Below, one piece after another: positions 42,692-50,923 of a DNA stretch of 64,000 nucleotides. The DNA lies in the NCBI GenBank assembly GCA_964371405.1, contig CAYJLV010000019.1:4804-68803 (forward strand), in the 5' to 3' direction. The notes beneath the pieces were generated by a model. The model saw nothing but the letters and a program-made list of their open reading frames with translations, did no database searches and was not told the DNA's origin. This stretch comes from JAMHWF01 sp964371405. Lineage in GTDB: Bacteria > Pseudomonadota > Gammaproteobacteria > Burkholderiales > Burkholderiaceae_C. How positions within the stretch are numbered: position 1 is the first letter of the stretch; each line of letters opens with the position of its first letter. The position numbers and the translations under genes were made by a program.

Positions 42692-44311
42692 ATGAGCGCA
42701 GTCCTCGACCACCCGGTGGGCCACGGCCACGATCATGCCCACGATCATCCGCATGGCTGGCGGCGCTGGGTCTATGCGACCAACCACAAGGACATCGGCA
42801 CGATGTACCTGTTGTTCGCATTCACGATGCTGATGGTCGGCGGCGTGCTCGCGCTGCTGATCCGCGCCGAGTTGTTCCAGCCCGGCCTGCAGTTCGTCAA
42901 CCCGGAGCTCTTCAACCAGCTCACGACGATGCACGGCCTGATCATGGTGTTCGGCGCGATCATGCCGGCCTTCGTCGGCTTCGCGAACTGGCTGATTCCG
43001 ATGCAGATCGGCGCGGCCGACATGGCGTTCGCGCGCATGAACAACCTGAGCTTCTGGCTGCTGATCCCGGCGGCGGCAATGCTCGTGATGTCGTTCTTCA
43101 TGCCGGGCGGGGCGCCGGCGGCGGGCTGGACGCTCTACGCGCCGCTGACGCTGCAGATGGGCCCGTCGATGGACGCCGCGATCTTCGCGATCCACATCCT
43201 GGGCGCCAGCTCGATCATGGGCTCGATCAACATCATCGTGACCGTGCTCAACATGCGTGCGCCCGGCATGACGCTGATGAAGATGCCGCTGTTCGCTTGG
43301 ACCTGGCTGATCACCGCCTACCTGCTGATCGCCGTGATGCCGGTGCTTGCCGGCGCGATCACGATGACGCTGACCGACCGCCACTTCGGCACGACGTTCT
43401 TCAACCCGGCGGGCGGCGGCGACCCGGTCATGTACCAGCACATCTTCTGGTTCTTCGGGCACCCCGAGGTCTACATCATGATCCTGCCGGCGTTCGGCAT
43501 CATCAGCGCCGTGATTCCGACGTTCGCGCGCAAGCGCCTGTTCGGATACACGTCGATGGTGTACGCGACGGCATCGATCGCGATCCTGTCGTTCATCGTC
43601 TGGGCGCATCACATGTTCACGACCGGCATGCCGGTCACGGGCCAGCTGTTCTTCATGTACGCGACGATGCTGATCGCGGTGCCGACGGGCGTGAAGATCT
43701 TCAACTGGATCGCCACGATGTGGCGCGGCTCGATGACGTTCGAGTCGCCGATGCTGTTCGCCATCGGCTTCATCTTCGTGTTCACGATGGGCGGCTTCAC
43801 CGGCCTGATCCTCGCGATGGCGCCGATCGACATCCAGGTGCAGGACACCTACTACGTCGTCGCGCACTTCCACTACGTGCTCGTCGCCGGCTCGCTGTTC
43901 GCGATGTTCTCCGGCTTCTATTACTGGGGCCCGAAGTGGACCGGCGTGATGTACAACGAAACGCGCGGCAAGATCCATTTCTGGGCCTCGATGATCTTCT
44001 TCAACCTCACCTTCTTCCCGATGCACTTCCTCGGGCTGGCCGGCATGCCGCGCCGCTACGCCGACTACCCGATGCAGTTCGCCGACTTCAACCTGATCGC
44101 GTCGGTCGGCGGGCTCGGTTTCGGGCTGGCGCAGGTCTACTTCTTCGTCTTCGTCGTGCTGCCGTGCATGCGCGGCCGCGGTCAGCCCGCCGCGCAAAAG
44201 CCCTGGGACGGCGCCGAGGGCCTGGAGTGGGAAGTGCCGTCGCCGGCGCCGTTCCACACCTTCGAGACGCCGCCCAGGCTCGACGCGACGGCGACGCGAG
44301 TCATCGGCTGA
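42692..44311 (+). CDS. coxA: Cytochrome c oxidase subunit I
   Basis: This is the heme a/a3-CuB subunit that reduces oxygen and pumps protons. The 539-residue protein has twelve membrane helices and a His-rich N-terminus (HPVGHGHDHAHDHPHGW). Signatures include TTMHGLIMVFGAIMPAFVGFAN, FFGHPEVYIMILPAFG with the A1-type proton-channel Glu and the His-Tyr pair, WAHHMFTTG with the CuB His pair, and VVAHFHYVLVAG with the heme His residues. All ligands appear intact. The stop overlaps the next small gene by 1 nt (TGATG). Confidence 0.98.
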   Translation: MSAVLDHPVGHGHDHAHDHPHGWRRWVYATNHKDIGTMYLLFAFTMLMVGGVLALLIRAELFQPGLQFVNPELFNQLTTMHGLIMVFGAIMPAFVGFANWLIPMQIGAADMAFARMNNLSFWLLIPAAAMLVMSFFMPGGAPAAGWTLYAPLTLQMGPSMDAAIFAIHILGASSIMGSINIIVTVLNMRAPGMTLMKMPLFAWTWLITAYLLIAVMPVLAGAITMTLTDRHFGTTFFNPAGGGDPVMYQHIFWFFGHPEVYIMILPAFGIISAVIPTFARKRLFGYTSMVYATASIAILSFIVWAHHMFTTGMPVTGQLFFMYATMLIAVPTGVKIFNWIATMWRGSMTFESPMLFAIGFIFVFTMGGFTGLILAMAPIDIQVQDTYYVVAHFHYVLVAGSLFAMFSGFYYWGPKWTGVMYNETRGKIHFWASMIFFNLTFFPMHFLGLAGMPRRYADYPMQFADFNLIASVGGLGFGLAQVYFFVFVVLPCMRGRGQPAAQKPWDGAEGLEWEVPSPAPFHTFETPPRLDATATRVIG

Positions 44312-44451
44312 TGCGTGCGCCAGCGACTGCGGCTGCGACGATGACGCCCGAGCAACGCAAGAGCAACCTGCGGCTGGCGCTGATCCTGGCGTCGCTGGCG
44401 GCGACGTTCCTCGCCGGCTTCGTCGTCAGGGTCGTGCTGATCGGGCTCTGA
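44311..44451 (+). CDS. Cytochrome oxidase small assembly protein
   Basis: This 46-residue protein has one membrane helix (about residues 24-44, LALILASLAATFLAGFVVRVVLI) after a polar, positively charged start (MTPEQRKSNLR). The start ATG overlaps the coxA stop (TGATG), giving translational coupling. Small proteins of this shape lie between coxA and ctaG across Burkholderiales and are named small assembly protein there, without a proven mechanism. An internal ATG ten codons later is a possible alternative start. Confidence 0.8.
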   Translation: MRAPATAAATMTPEQRKSNLRLALILASLAATFLAGFVVRVVLIGL

Positions 44452-44458
44452 TCCGACG

Positions 44459-45055
44459 ATGGACACCGCCCGCCCGACCCCCCGCCTGCGCGCCGCCAAC
44501 GCGCGCATGACGGCCAAGCTCGCCGTCGTGGTGGCAATGATGTTCGGCTTTGGCTACGCGCTGGTGCCGCTGTACGAGACGATCTGCGCCGCGCTGGGCA
44601 TCAACGTGCTGTCGCTGTCGGAGCGCCTGGCGACGACGGGCGTGACGACGGCCGCGCCGCCGGCCAACACGCAGGTGGACCGCTCGCGCACCGTCACCGT
44701 CGAGTTCGACGCGAATGCGCGCGGGCCGTGGGAGTTCAAGCCTGCCGTGGCTTCGGTCGATGTGCACCCGGGCGAGTTGACCACCGTGATCTACCGCTTT
44801 CGCAATGCGCAGGGGCGCACCATGGCGGCGCAGGCGATCCCGAGCTACGCGCCGATGCAGGCGATGGCGCACTTCGCCAAGCTCGAGTGCTTCTGCTTCA
44901 ACGAATACACGCTGGCGCCCGGCGAGGCCAGGGAGTGGCCGGTCGTCTTCTACATCGACCCGAAGCTGCCGAAGGACGTGCGCACGATCACGCTGAGCTA
45001 CACCTTCTTCGAAGTCGGCGGCAAGGTGCCGCCGGCGCCGGGAGCGCGATCGTGA
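44459..45055 (+). CDS. ctaG: Cytochrome c oxidase copper-insertion protein CtaG (Cox11)
   Basis: CtaG delivers copper to the CuB site of CoxA. The 198-residue protein has one membrane anchor (about residues 20-42) and a periplasmic immunoglobulin-like domain. The copper motif is KLECFCFNEY (Cys144 and Cys146). PLYETICAALG holds the conserved Cys near the membrane. The stop overlaps the GTG start of the DUF2970 gene by 4 nt. Confidence 0.96.
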   Translation: MDTARPTPRLRAANARMTAKLAVVVAMMFGFGYALVPLYETICAALGINVLSLSERLATTGVTTAAPPANTQVDRSRTVTVEFDANARGPWEFKPAVASVDVHPGELTTVIYRFRNAQGRTMAAQAIPSYAPMQAMAHFAKLECFCFNEYTLAPGEAREWPVVFYIDPKLPKDVRTITLSYTFFEVGGKVPPAPGARS

Positions 45056-45282
45056 GCGATGGCCTGCGCGAAGCGGTCGGCCGCAAGGCGTCGCTGTGGC
45101 AGACGCTGCGCGCCGTCGCGTGGTCGTTCTTCGGCGTGCGCCGCTCGGCCGGCCTCGAGAACGACGCGAACCGGCTCAACCCCGTGCATGTGATCCTCGC
45201 CGGCCTCGGCGTCGCCGCGCTGTTCGTCGTCGGCCTCGTCGTGCTGATCCGTTTCATCGTCGCCAGCGGGGTCGCGGCCTGA
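45052..45282 (+). CDS. DUF2970 small membrane protein
   Basis: This 76-residue protein starts at GTG, overlapping the ctaG stop. It has an amphipathic N-terminal half (WQTLRAVAWSFFGVRRSAG) and one membrane helix (about residues 48-70). The WSFFGVRRS and NPVHVI elements are typical of the DUF2970 family. It sits between ctaG and coxC in the oxidase cluster, so a role in oxidase assembly is likely but unproven. Confidence 0.85.
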   Translation: MSDGLREAVGRKASLWQTLRAVAWSFFGVRRSAGLENDANRLNPVHVILAGLGVAALFVVGLVVLIRFIVASGVAA

Positions 45283-45338
45283 CCCGGCGCCGGTCCTGTC
45301 GAAACCAAACCCGCACCCATACGGTCCAGGAGAACACC

Positions 45339-46223
45339 ATGTCGGCAGCGACACCCCACGGGCAGACGCCCTACTACTTCGTGCCCGCGCCTTCGCGCCA
45401 CCCGGCGATGGTCGCGCTGGGGCTGTTCTTCGTCATCCTCGGCGCTTCGCAATGGATCAACGGCGCCGGCTGGGGCGCATGGTCGCTGCTCGCCGGCTTC
45501 GTGCTGTGGGCGTTCACGCTCGCGCAGTGGTTCGGCGACGCGATCGGCGAGAGCGAGGGCGGCCGCTACGGCAAGCGCGTCGACGTCTCGTTCCGCTGGA
45601 GCATGAGCTGGTTCATCTTCTCGGAGGTGATGTTCTTCGGCGCCTTCTTCGGCGCGTTGTACTGGGCGCGTGTCCACTCGGTGCCGGCGCTCGGCGACAT
45701 CGAGAACTCGCTGCTGTGGCCCGACTTCAAGGCCGCGTGGCCGGGTGCGGTGGCCGGCGCGACGGCGTCGCCCGCGGGAACGATCGAGCCGTTCCGCACC
45801 ATCGGGCCGTGGCCGATCCCGACGCTCAACACGGCGCTGCTGCTCAGCTCCGGCGTCACGCTGACGATCGCGCACCACGCGCTGATCGCGAACCGGCGCG
45901 CCAGGACGGTGTTCTGGATGTGGGTCACGGTGCTGCTGGGCGCGACCTTCCTCGGCTTCCAGGCCTACGAGTACATCCACGCCTACCGCGACCTGAACCT
46001 CAAGCTCAGCTCGGGCATCTTCGGCTCGACGTTCTTCATGCTGACGGGCTTCCACGGCTTCCACGTGTTCGTCGGCATGCTGATGCTGTTGTTCATCACG
46101 CTGCGCCTGATGAAGGGCCACTTCACCAGCGAGCGTCACTTCGGCTTCGAGGGCGCCGCGTGGTACTGGCACTTCGTCGACGTGGTCTGGCTCGGCCTGT
46201 ACGTCGTCGTCTACTGGCTGTAG
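45339..46223 (+). CDS. coxC: Cytochrome c oxidase subunit III
   Basis: This is a 294-residue integral membrane subunit with seven helices that stabilises subunit I. It starts GQTPYYFVPAPSRHPAMVALGLF. FIFSEVMFFGAFFGALYWAR holds the conserved Glu, and GFHGFHVFVGMLML and WYWHFVDVVWLGLYVVVYW are diagnostic near the C-terminus. The ATG follows a good ribosome site, CCAGGAGAA. A strong terminator lies 21 nt after the stop. Confidence 0.97.
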   Translation: MSAATPHGQTPYYFVPAPSRHPAMVALGLFFVILGASQWINGAGWGAWSLLAGFVLWAFTLAQWFGDAIGESEGGRYGKRVDVSFRWSMSWFIFSEVMFFGAFFGALYWARVHSVPALGDIENSLLWPDFKAAWPGAVAGATASPAGTIEPFRTIGPWPIPTLNTALLLSSGVTLTIAHHALIANRRARTVFWMWVTVLLGATFLGFQAYEYIHAYRDLNLKLSSGIFGSTFFMLTGFHGFHVFVGMLMLLFITLRLMKGHFTSERHFGFEGAAWYWHFVDVVWLGLYVVVYWL

Positions 46224-46244
46224 CCGCGGGCGCGACGTTCACCC

Positions 46245-46275
46245 ACGAACGCCGCTTCGAGCGGCGTTCGTCTTT
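46245..46275. terminator. Bidirectional terminator between coxC and the DUF2909 gene
   Basis: A perfect 11-bp inverted repeat, ACGAACGCCGC (46245-46255) and GCGGCGTTCGT (46261-46271), with a 5-base loop is followed by CTTTTC on the plus strand. It closes the coxB-coxC transcript and faces the end of the convergent DUF2909 gene at 46289. Confidence 0.88.
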
Positions 46276-46288
46276 TCGGGGGGGGGCT

Positions 46289-46507
46289 TCAGTTCCCGAC
46301 CGGCAGCCCGGTCGGCTGGATCCACCCCAACTTGTAGGCGACGAGGATGCAGACGAACAGCGCCACCGACAGCCCGACGCGCCAGGCCAGCGCGCGCGCC
46401 ATGCGACCGGCGCGCGCACCGTCGTTGCCGCTGCGCAGCATGTACACGCCGGCCGACACCAGCGCGGCGATGATGGCTGCGAACGCGAGCGCGACGAGGA
46501 TCTTCAT
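46289..46507 (-). CDS. DUF2909-type twin-helix membrane protein
   Basis: This is a 72-residue protein with two membrane helices (about residues 3-23 and 43-63) joined by a positively charged loop GNDGARAGRMARALAWR. It matches the DUF2909 twin transmembrane proteins that lie opposite the oxidase genes in Burkholderiales. It is transcribed against coxC and divergently from SURF1, with 45 nt between the two starts. The function is unknown. Confidence 0.82.
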   Translation of the reverse strand: MKILVALAFAAIIAALVSAGVYMLRSGNDGARAGRMARALAWRVGLSVALFVCILVAYKLGWIQPTGLPVGN

Positions 46508-46552
46508 GGCGGCGATTATCGGCCGCGCGCTACGGCGCGGCGCTGCGGCGCG

Positions 46553-47296
46553 GTGAGGCCGCGCCGGCCCCGCGGCCGCGCGTTGCGCGCCGCGGTCGTA
46601 CTGTTCGCCGCCGCGACTGCTGCGGCGGCGACGGCACAGCTGGGCCTGTGGCAACTCGACCGCGCAGCGTACAAGGCGGCGCTGCAGCGCGACCACGCGG
46701 CGCGTGCCGCCCTGCCGGCGCTGCCTGCGACTGCGCTCGCGCGCACGCCGCAGGACGCCCAGGCGCAGCAGCACCGGGCGACGCGGCTGCGCGGGCACTG
46801 GCTGGCCGGAGCCACGGTATTCCTCGACAACCGGCAGATGGACGGCCGCTTCGGTTTTTTCGTCGTCACGCCGCTCATGCTGGCGCCGGGCGATGCGGTG
46901 CTGGTGCAGCGCGGCTGGGCGCCGCGCGATTTGCGCGACCGCAGCGCGCTGCCGACGCTGCCGACGCCTGCCGGCGAGGTCGAGGTGCGCGGGCGCATCG
47001 CCCCGCCGCCCGCCCGGCTGTATGAGTTCGAGGCCGATGCGGCCGGGCCGATCCGGCAGAATCTCGATCTCGAACACCACGCGCGCGAGGTCGGCGTGGC
47101 GTTGCGGCCGCTGTCCGTGCTGCAGGACGACGATGCCGCGCCGGCCGACGGCCTGCGGCGCCACTGGCCGGCACCGGGGTTCGACGTCGCGAAGCATCGG
47201 GGCTATGCGTTGCAGTGGTTTGCCCTGAGCGCGCTGATCACGGGTCTGTATGTCTGGTTCCAACTCCTCCGCCCCCGGCTCCGCCGTCCCCGCTGA
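46553..47296 (+). CDS. SURF1-family cytochrome oxidase assembly protein
   Basis: SURF1 helps insert heme a into CoxA. The 247-residue protein has an N-terminal helix (about 11-30, followed by LGLWQLDRA, a SURF1 landmark) and the central domain with HWLAGATVFLDNRQMDGRFGFFVVTPL and VQRGWAPRD. A C-terminal helix (ALQWFALSALITGLYVW) closes the fold. No ATG fits, so GTG 46553 is used. It comes 45 nt after the divergent DUF2909 start. Confidence 0.92.
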   Translation: MRPRRPRGRALRAAVVLFAAATAAAATAQLGLWQLDRAAYKAALQRDHAARAALPALPATALARTPQDAQAQQHRATRLRGHWLAGATVFLDNRQMDGRFGFFVVTPLMLAPGDAVLVQRGWAPRDLRDRSALPTLPTPAGEVEVRGRIAPPPARLYEFEADAAGPIRQNLDLEHHAREVGVALRPLSVLQDDDAAPADGLRRHWPAPGFDVAKHRGYALQWFALSALITGLYVWFQLLRPRLRRPR

Positions 47297-47954
47297 AGCT
47301 CTCACCTTCACGGTGCACAGCATGCCGGCGCCGGCGCTCGACGACGCCGCGCAACGCACGCGCGCCGGGCGCCGCAAGCTGCTGCTCGTGCTGCTGGCCT
47401 GCGCGGCGCCGGTGATCGCGTCGTACTTCACCTACTTCGTCGTCCGCCCCGAGGCACGCAGCAACTACGGCGAGTTGATCGACCCGCCGCGCGCGCTGCC
47501 GCCGGGCCTGCCGCTGCGCGACCTGCAGGGTCGCGCCGTCGCGGCGGGGACTCTGCACGACCAGTGGCTGCACGTTGTCGTCGCAGGCGGCGCCTGCGAC
47601 GCCCGCTGCGAGCGGGCGCTGCTGCTGCAGCGCCAGTTACCCGAGACGCTGGGACGCGAGCGCGACCGGCACGACAAGGTCTGGCTTGTCGTCGACCAGA
47701 CGCCGCTGCGGCCCGAGGTCGCGGCGGCCGTCGCCGCCGCGCCGCCGGTCACGGTGCTGCGCGTGCCGCGCGAGGCGCTCGCGGATTGGCTCGCTCCAGC
47801 CGCCGGGGGAGCGCTGGAGCAGCACGCCTACATCGTCGACCCGATGGGCCGGTGGATGCTGCGCGTACCGCCCGATCCCGACGCGGGGCGTTTCAAGCGC
47901 GACGTCGAGCGGCTGCTGCGCGCATCGGCGTCGTGGGACAGGGCGGGGCGCTGA
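47250..47954 (+). CDS. Membrane-anchored Sco-like thioredoxin-fold protein
   Basis: This 234-residue protein has one membrane helix (about residues 44-66) and a periplasmic thioredoxin-like domain. It contains Cys116-x3-Cys120 (GACDARCERA) and, near the end, His192 in EQHAYIVDPMGRWML. This spacing recalls the CxxxC plus His copper site of Sco proteins, and the gene lies between SURF1 and ctaA in the oxidase cluster. A copper or thiol role in CuA assembly is therefore likely but inferred. The start is uncertain. ATG 47250 overlaps SURF1 by 47 nt, while GTG 47313 or ATG 47322 would avoid the overlap. Confidence 0.78.
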   Translation: MSGSNSSAPGSAVPAEALTFTVHSMPAPALDDAAQRTRAGRRKLLLVLLACAAPVIASYFTYFVVRPEARSNYGELIDPPRALPPGLPLRDLQGRAVAAGTLHDQWLHVVVAGGACDARCERALLLQRQLPETLGRERDRHDKVWLVVDQTPLRPEVAAAVAAAPPVTVLRVPREALADWLAPAAGGALEQHAYIVDPMGRWMLRVPPDPDAGRFKRDVERLLRASASWDRAGR

Positions 47955-49123
47955 TGGATAACACCGTGTGGGACCTGGCCCCGATTGTGCGCGTCGCGCT
48001 GGTCGGCATCGTTGTCGCGGCCGGGCCGCTGGCGTGGATCTGGCTGCGCCACCGCGGCGGGCAACCCGGCGCACGGCTGCGCGCGCTGACGCTGCTGACG
48101 CTGTTTCTCACCTTCGACCTGATCGTGTTCGGCGCTTTCACGCGCCTCACCGACTCGGGCCTCGGCTGCCCCGACTGGCCGGGCTGCTACGGCAGCGCCA
48201 GCCCGTTCGGCGCCAGCGACCAGATCGGCGCCGCGCAGAGCGTGCTGCCGAGCGGGCCGGTGACGCACGGCAAGGCCTGGATCGAGATGGTGCACCGCTA
48301 CCTGGCCACCGGCGTCGGCGTGCTGATCACGGTGCTGGCCCTGGCGAGCTGGGTCGCGCGGCGGCGCGACGCGCGCAGTGCCGCGTCTCCCTGGTGGGCC
48401 ACGGCGACGCTGGTCTGGGTCTGTGTGCAGGGCGCCTTCGGCGCGCTCACGGTGACGATGAAGCTCTACCCCGTGATCGTGACGGCGCACCTGCTCGGCG
48501 GGCTGGCGCTGCTGGTGCTGCTGGCGGTGCAGGCCGAGCGTTATGCGCCCGCGCCGCTGCGCACGGCGCCACGCCTCGCGACAGGGGTTGCGGTGGTGCT
48601 CGCGCTGACGGTGGTGCAGGCCGCGCTTGGCGCCTGGGTCAGCACCAACTATGCGGTGCTGGCCTGCACGGATTTCCCGACCTGCCACGGCAGCTGGTGG
48701 CCGGCGATGGATTTCGAGCATGGCTTCGCGCTGCGCCGTGAACTCGGCCGCGGCGCCGGCGGCGACTGGTTGCCGTTCGCCGCGCTGACGGCGATCCACT
48801 ACACGCACCGCCTGTTCGCCTGGGTCGTGCTGGCGGCGCTCGCGCTGCTCGCGTGGCGGCTGGCGGCGGCGGCGCGGCACGGCGCTGCGCCGGCGCTGCG
48901 CCGCTGGGCGGGGCTGATTGGCGGCGTCACCGCGTGGCAGTTCATCACAGGCCTCTCGAACGTCGTGCTCGACTGGCCCATCGTCGCCGCGCTGGCGCAC
49001 ACCGGCGGCGCTGCGGCACTGGTCACGATGCTGACTGTGCTGCTGGTGCGCACGGCAGCCGGCCGGCATGCCGTGCCGGCGACCCGGTCGTTTGCACGGG
49101 TCGGCGAAGCGGCCTCTTCCTGA
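47954..49123 (+). CDS. ctaA: Heme A synthase (Cox15)
   Basis: CtaA oxidises heme O to heme A. The 389-residue protein has eight membrane helices arranged as two similar halves. Conserved features include GAFTRLTDSGLGCPDWPGCYG, MVHRYLATGVG with the first heme His, CTDFPTCHGSWWP and HYTHRLFAWVV. The ATG overlaps the previous stop by 1 nt. ctaB follows 8 nt later. Confidence 0.96.
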   Translation: MDNTVWDLAPIVRVALVGIVVAAGPLAWIWLRHRGGQPGARLRALTLLTLFLTFDLIVFGAFTRLTDSGLGCPDWPGCYGSASPFGASDQIGAAQSVLPSGPVTHGKAWIEMVHRYLATGVGVLITVLALASWVARRRDARSAASPWWATATLVWVCVQGAFGALTVTMKLYPVIVTAHLLGGLALLVLLAVQAERYAPAPLRTAPRLATGVAVVLALTVVQAALGAWVSTNYAVLACTDFPTCHGSWWPAMDFEHGFALRRELGRGAGGDWLPFAALTAIHYTHRLFAWVVLAALALLAWRLAAAARHGAAPALRRWAGLIGGVTAWQFITGLSNVVLDWPIVAALAHTGGAAALVTMLTVLLVRTAAGRHAVPATRSFARVGEAASS

Positions 49124-49131
49124 AGCAGCGC

Positions 49132-50046
49132 ATGTCGAACGCCCTCCCTTCCGCTGCAGCGCTGGCCGCCAACCCCGCGTCGCGGCTGCGCCAGTTCTAC
49201 GCGCTGACCAAGCCGCGCGTGGTGCAGCTGATCGTGTTCTGCGCGCTGATCGGCATGCTGCTCGCGGTGCCCGGCATGCCGGACTGGGGTCGCGTGCTTG
49301 CCGCGACGGCGGGCATCTGGCTGGTGGCCGGCGCGGCGGCGGCGTTCAACTGCATCGTCGAGCAGCAGATCGACCGGCGCATGGCGCGCACCGCATGGCG
49401 GCCGACCGCCCGGGGCCAGCTCGGGAATGCGCAGACGCTGGTCTTCTCGGCGCTGCTTTGTCTGGCCGGCAGCGCGCTGCTGTACTTCCTCGTCAACCCG
49501 CTGACGATGTGGCTGACCTTCGCCACCTTCGTCGGCTACGCCGTCGTCTACACCGTGGTGCTCAAGCCGCTGACGCCGCAGAACATCGTGATCGGCGGCG
49601 CATCGGGTGCGATGCCGCCGGTGCTCGGCTGGGCCGCGATGCGCGGCGAGGTCGGCCCCGAGGCGCTGATGCTGTGCCTGATCATCTTCCTGTGGACGCC
49701 GCCGCACTTCTGGGCGCTCGCGCTTTACCGAGTCGAGGACTACCGCCGCTCCGGGCTGCCGATGCTGCCGGTGACGCACGGCGCCGACTTCACGCGGCTG
49801 CAGGTGCTGCTCTACACGCTGGTGCTGTTCGCGGCGACGCTGCTGCCGTTCCTGTTCGGCATGAGCGGAGTGTTCTACCTCGTCGCGGCCGTCGCGCTCG
49901 GCGCCGTCTTCATCGGCTATGCCGTCGCGCTGTGGCGGCGCTACAGTGACGCGCTGGCGCGGCGCACGTTCCGCTATTCGATCCTCTACCTGGCGCTGCT
50001 TTTCGCCGCGCTGCTCGTCGACCACTACCTGAGTCCGCTGCTGTGA
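49132..50046 (+). CDS. ctaB: Protoheme IX farnesyltransferase (heme O synthase)
   Basis: CtaB attaches the farnesyl group to protoheme to give heme O, the substrate of CtaA. The 304-residue UbiA-fold protein has nine membrane helices. FNCIVEQQIDRRMARTAWRP is the first Asp-rich prenyl-pyrophosphate site and WTPPHFWALAL the second conserved segment. Length and motifs are normal. The stop overlaps the sco1 start (GTGA). Confidence 0.97.
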   Translation: MSNALPSAAALAANPASRLRQFYALTKPRVVQLIVFCALIGMLLAVPGMPDWGRVLAATAGIWLVAGAAAAFNCIVEQQIDRRMARTAWRPTARGQLGNAQTLVFSALLCLAGSALLYFLVNPLTMWLTFATFVGYAVVYTVVLKPLTPQNIVIGGASGAMPPVLGWAAMRGEVGPEALMLCLIIFLWTPPHFWALALYRVEDYRRSGLPMLPVTHGADFTRLQVLLYTLVLFAATLLPFLFGMSGVFYLVAAVALGAVFIGYAVALWRRYSDALARRTFRYSILYLALLFAALLVDHYLSPLL

Positions 50047-50633
50047 CGAACACGATGCGCCGCGTTTTCCTCGCCCTCTCGGTCGCCGTGCTCGTCGCCT
50101 GCGACGCCAAGCCGCCGCCGGCGCAGTTCAAGAACGTCGACATCACCGGCGCGGCCTATGCGAGCGACTTCGCGCTCACCGACCAGCACGGCAAGCGCCG
50201 CACGCTGGCTGACTTCAAGGGCAAGGTCGTCGTCGTCTTCTTCGGCTACACGCAGTGCCCCGACGTCTGCCCGACGACGATGTCGGAGCTCGCCGCCGTC
50301 AAGGCGGCCCTCGGCCCCGCCGGCGATCGCGTCCAGGGCATCTTCGTCACCGTCGACCCCGAGCGGGATACGGCGGCCGCGCTGAAGGACTACATGTCGG
50401 GGTTCGACGCGAGCTTCATCGCGCTGCGCGGCACGCCCGACGAAACGCTGGCGACGGCGAAGGAGTTCAAGATCTACTTCGCCAAGGTGCCGTCCAAGAG
50501 CAGCTACCTGATGGACCATTCGGCCGGCTCCTACGTCTACGACCCGAGCGGCCGGGTGCGGCTGTTCGTGCGTTACGGCGGCAGCGCGGCCGACCTGACG
50601 GCTGATGTGAACGCCCTGCTGGCGGGCGGTTGA
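50043..50633 (+). CDS. SCO1/SenC copper chaperone lipoprotein
   Basis: Sco1 delivers copper to the CuA site of CoxB. The 196-residue protein carries a lipoprotein signal ending LVAC (lipidated Cys20). Its thioredoxin-like domain has the copper ligands Cys72 and Cys76 in QCPDVCP and His159 in LMDHSAGSY. VTVDPERDT is a family motif. The GTG at 50043 overlaps the ctaB stop, and ATG 50055 is a possible alternative. It is the last gene of the oxidase cluster. Confidence 0.95.
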   Translation: MTNTMRRVFLALSVAVLVACDAKPPPAQFKNVDITGAAYASDFALTDQHGKRRTLADFKGKVVVVFFGYTQCPDVCPTTMSELAAVKAALGPAGDRVQGIFVTVDPERDTAAALKDYMSGFDASFIALRGTPDETLATAKEFKIYFAKVPSKSSYLMDHSAGSYVYDPSGRVRLFVRYGGSAADLTADVNALLAGG

Positions 50634-50663
50634 GTGCGGGCTTCGCGGGCAGCGAACGCGCAA

Positions 50664-50923
50664 TTGAGTTAACATCGCCCCAGGCGCTTCGAGGCGCCTA
50701 GCCTTTATCGGACGCGCACGCCATGATCCCGCTCACTCCTTCGGTTCCCGACGCCGCCGGCCCCCGTGCCGGCTTGCGCCGATCGACCGAACGGCATGTC
50801 TGAGCCCGGCGATCTTCCTCCTTCTTCCCCTTCGCGCCGTACCGATCGCCGGGCTTCCAGAGCGCCAACCGTCTTGGTGGCCGGCCGGCCCGTGGCCGCC
50901 GCAACGTCACGGAGGTTTCTCGA
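50664..50923 (+). promoter_or_regulatory. Structured leader of the rnk-like gene
   Basis: A possible -10, TTAACAT, near 50668-50674 is followed by about 240 nt without a gene. Within it is a perfect 12-bp inverted repeat, AGCCCGGCGATC (50803-50814) and GATCGCCGGGCT (50844-50855), with a 29-nt loop rich in pyrimidines (CTTCCTCCTTCTTCCCC-like). A smaller GCCGGC/GCCGGC hairpin lies at 50756-50773. No T tract follows the large stem, so it is not a simple terminator. A 26-codon reading at 50724 is probably not translated. It could be an RNA leader or a small RNA. Confidence 0.4.

Noticed and set aside
50724..50804. 26-codon ORF in the rnk leader as a leader peptide
   Set aside because: No ribosome site, no run of a regulatory amino acid, and it ends inside the left arm of the stem. 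Too little to call.
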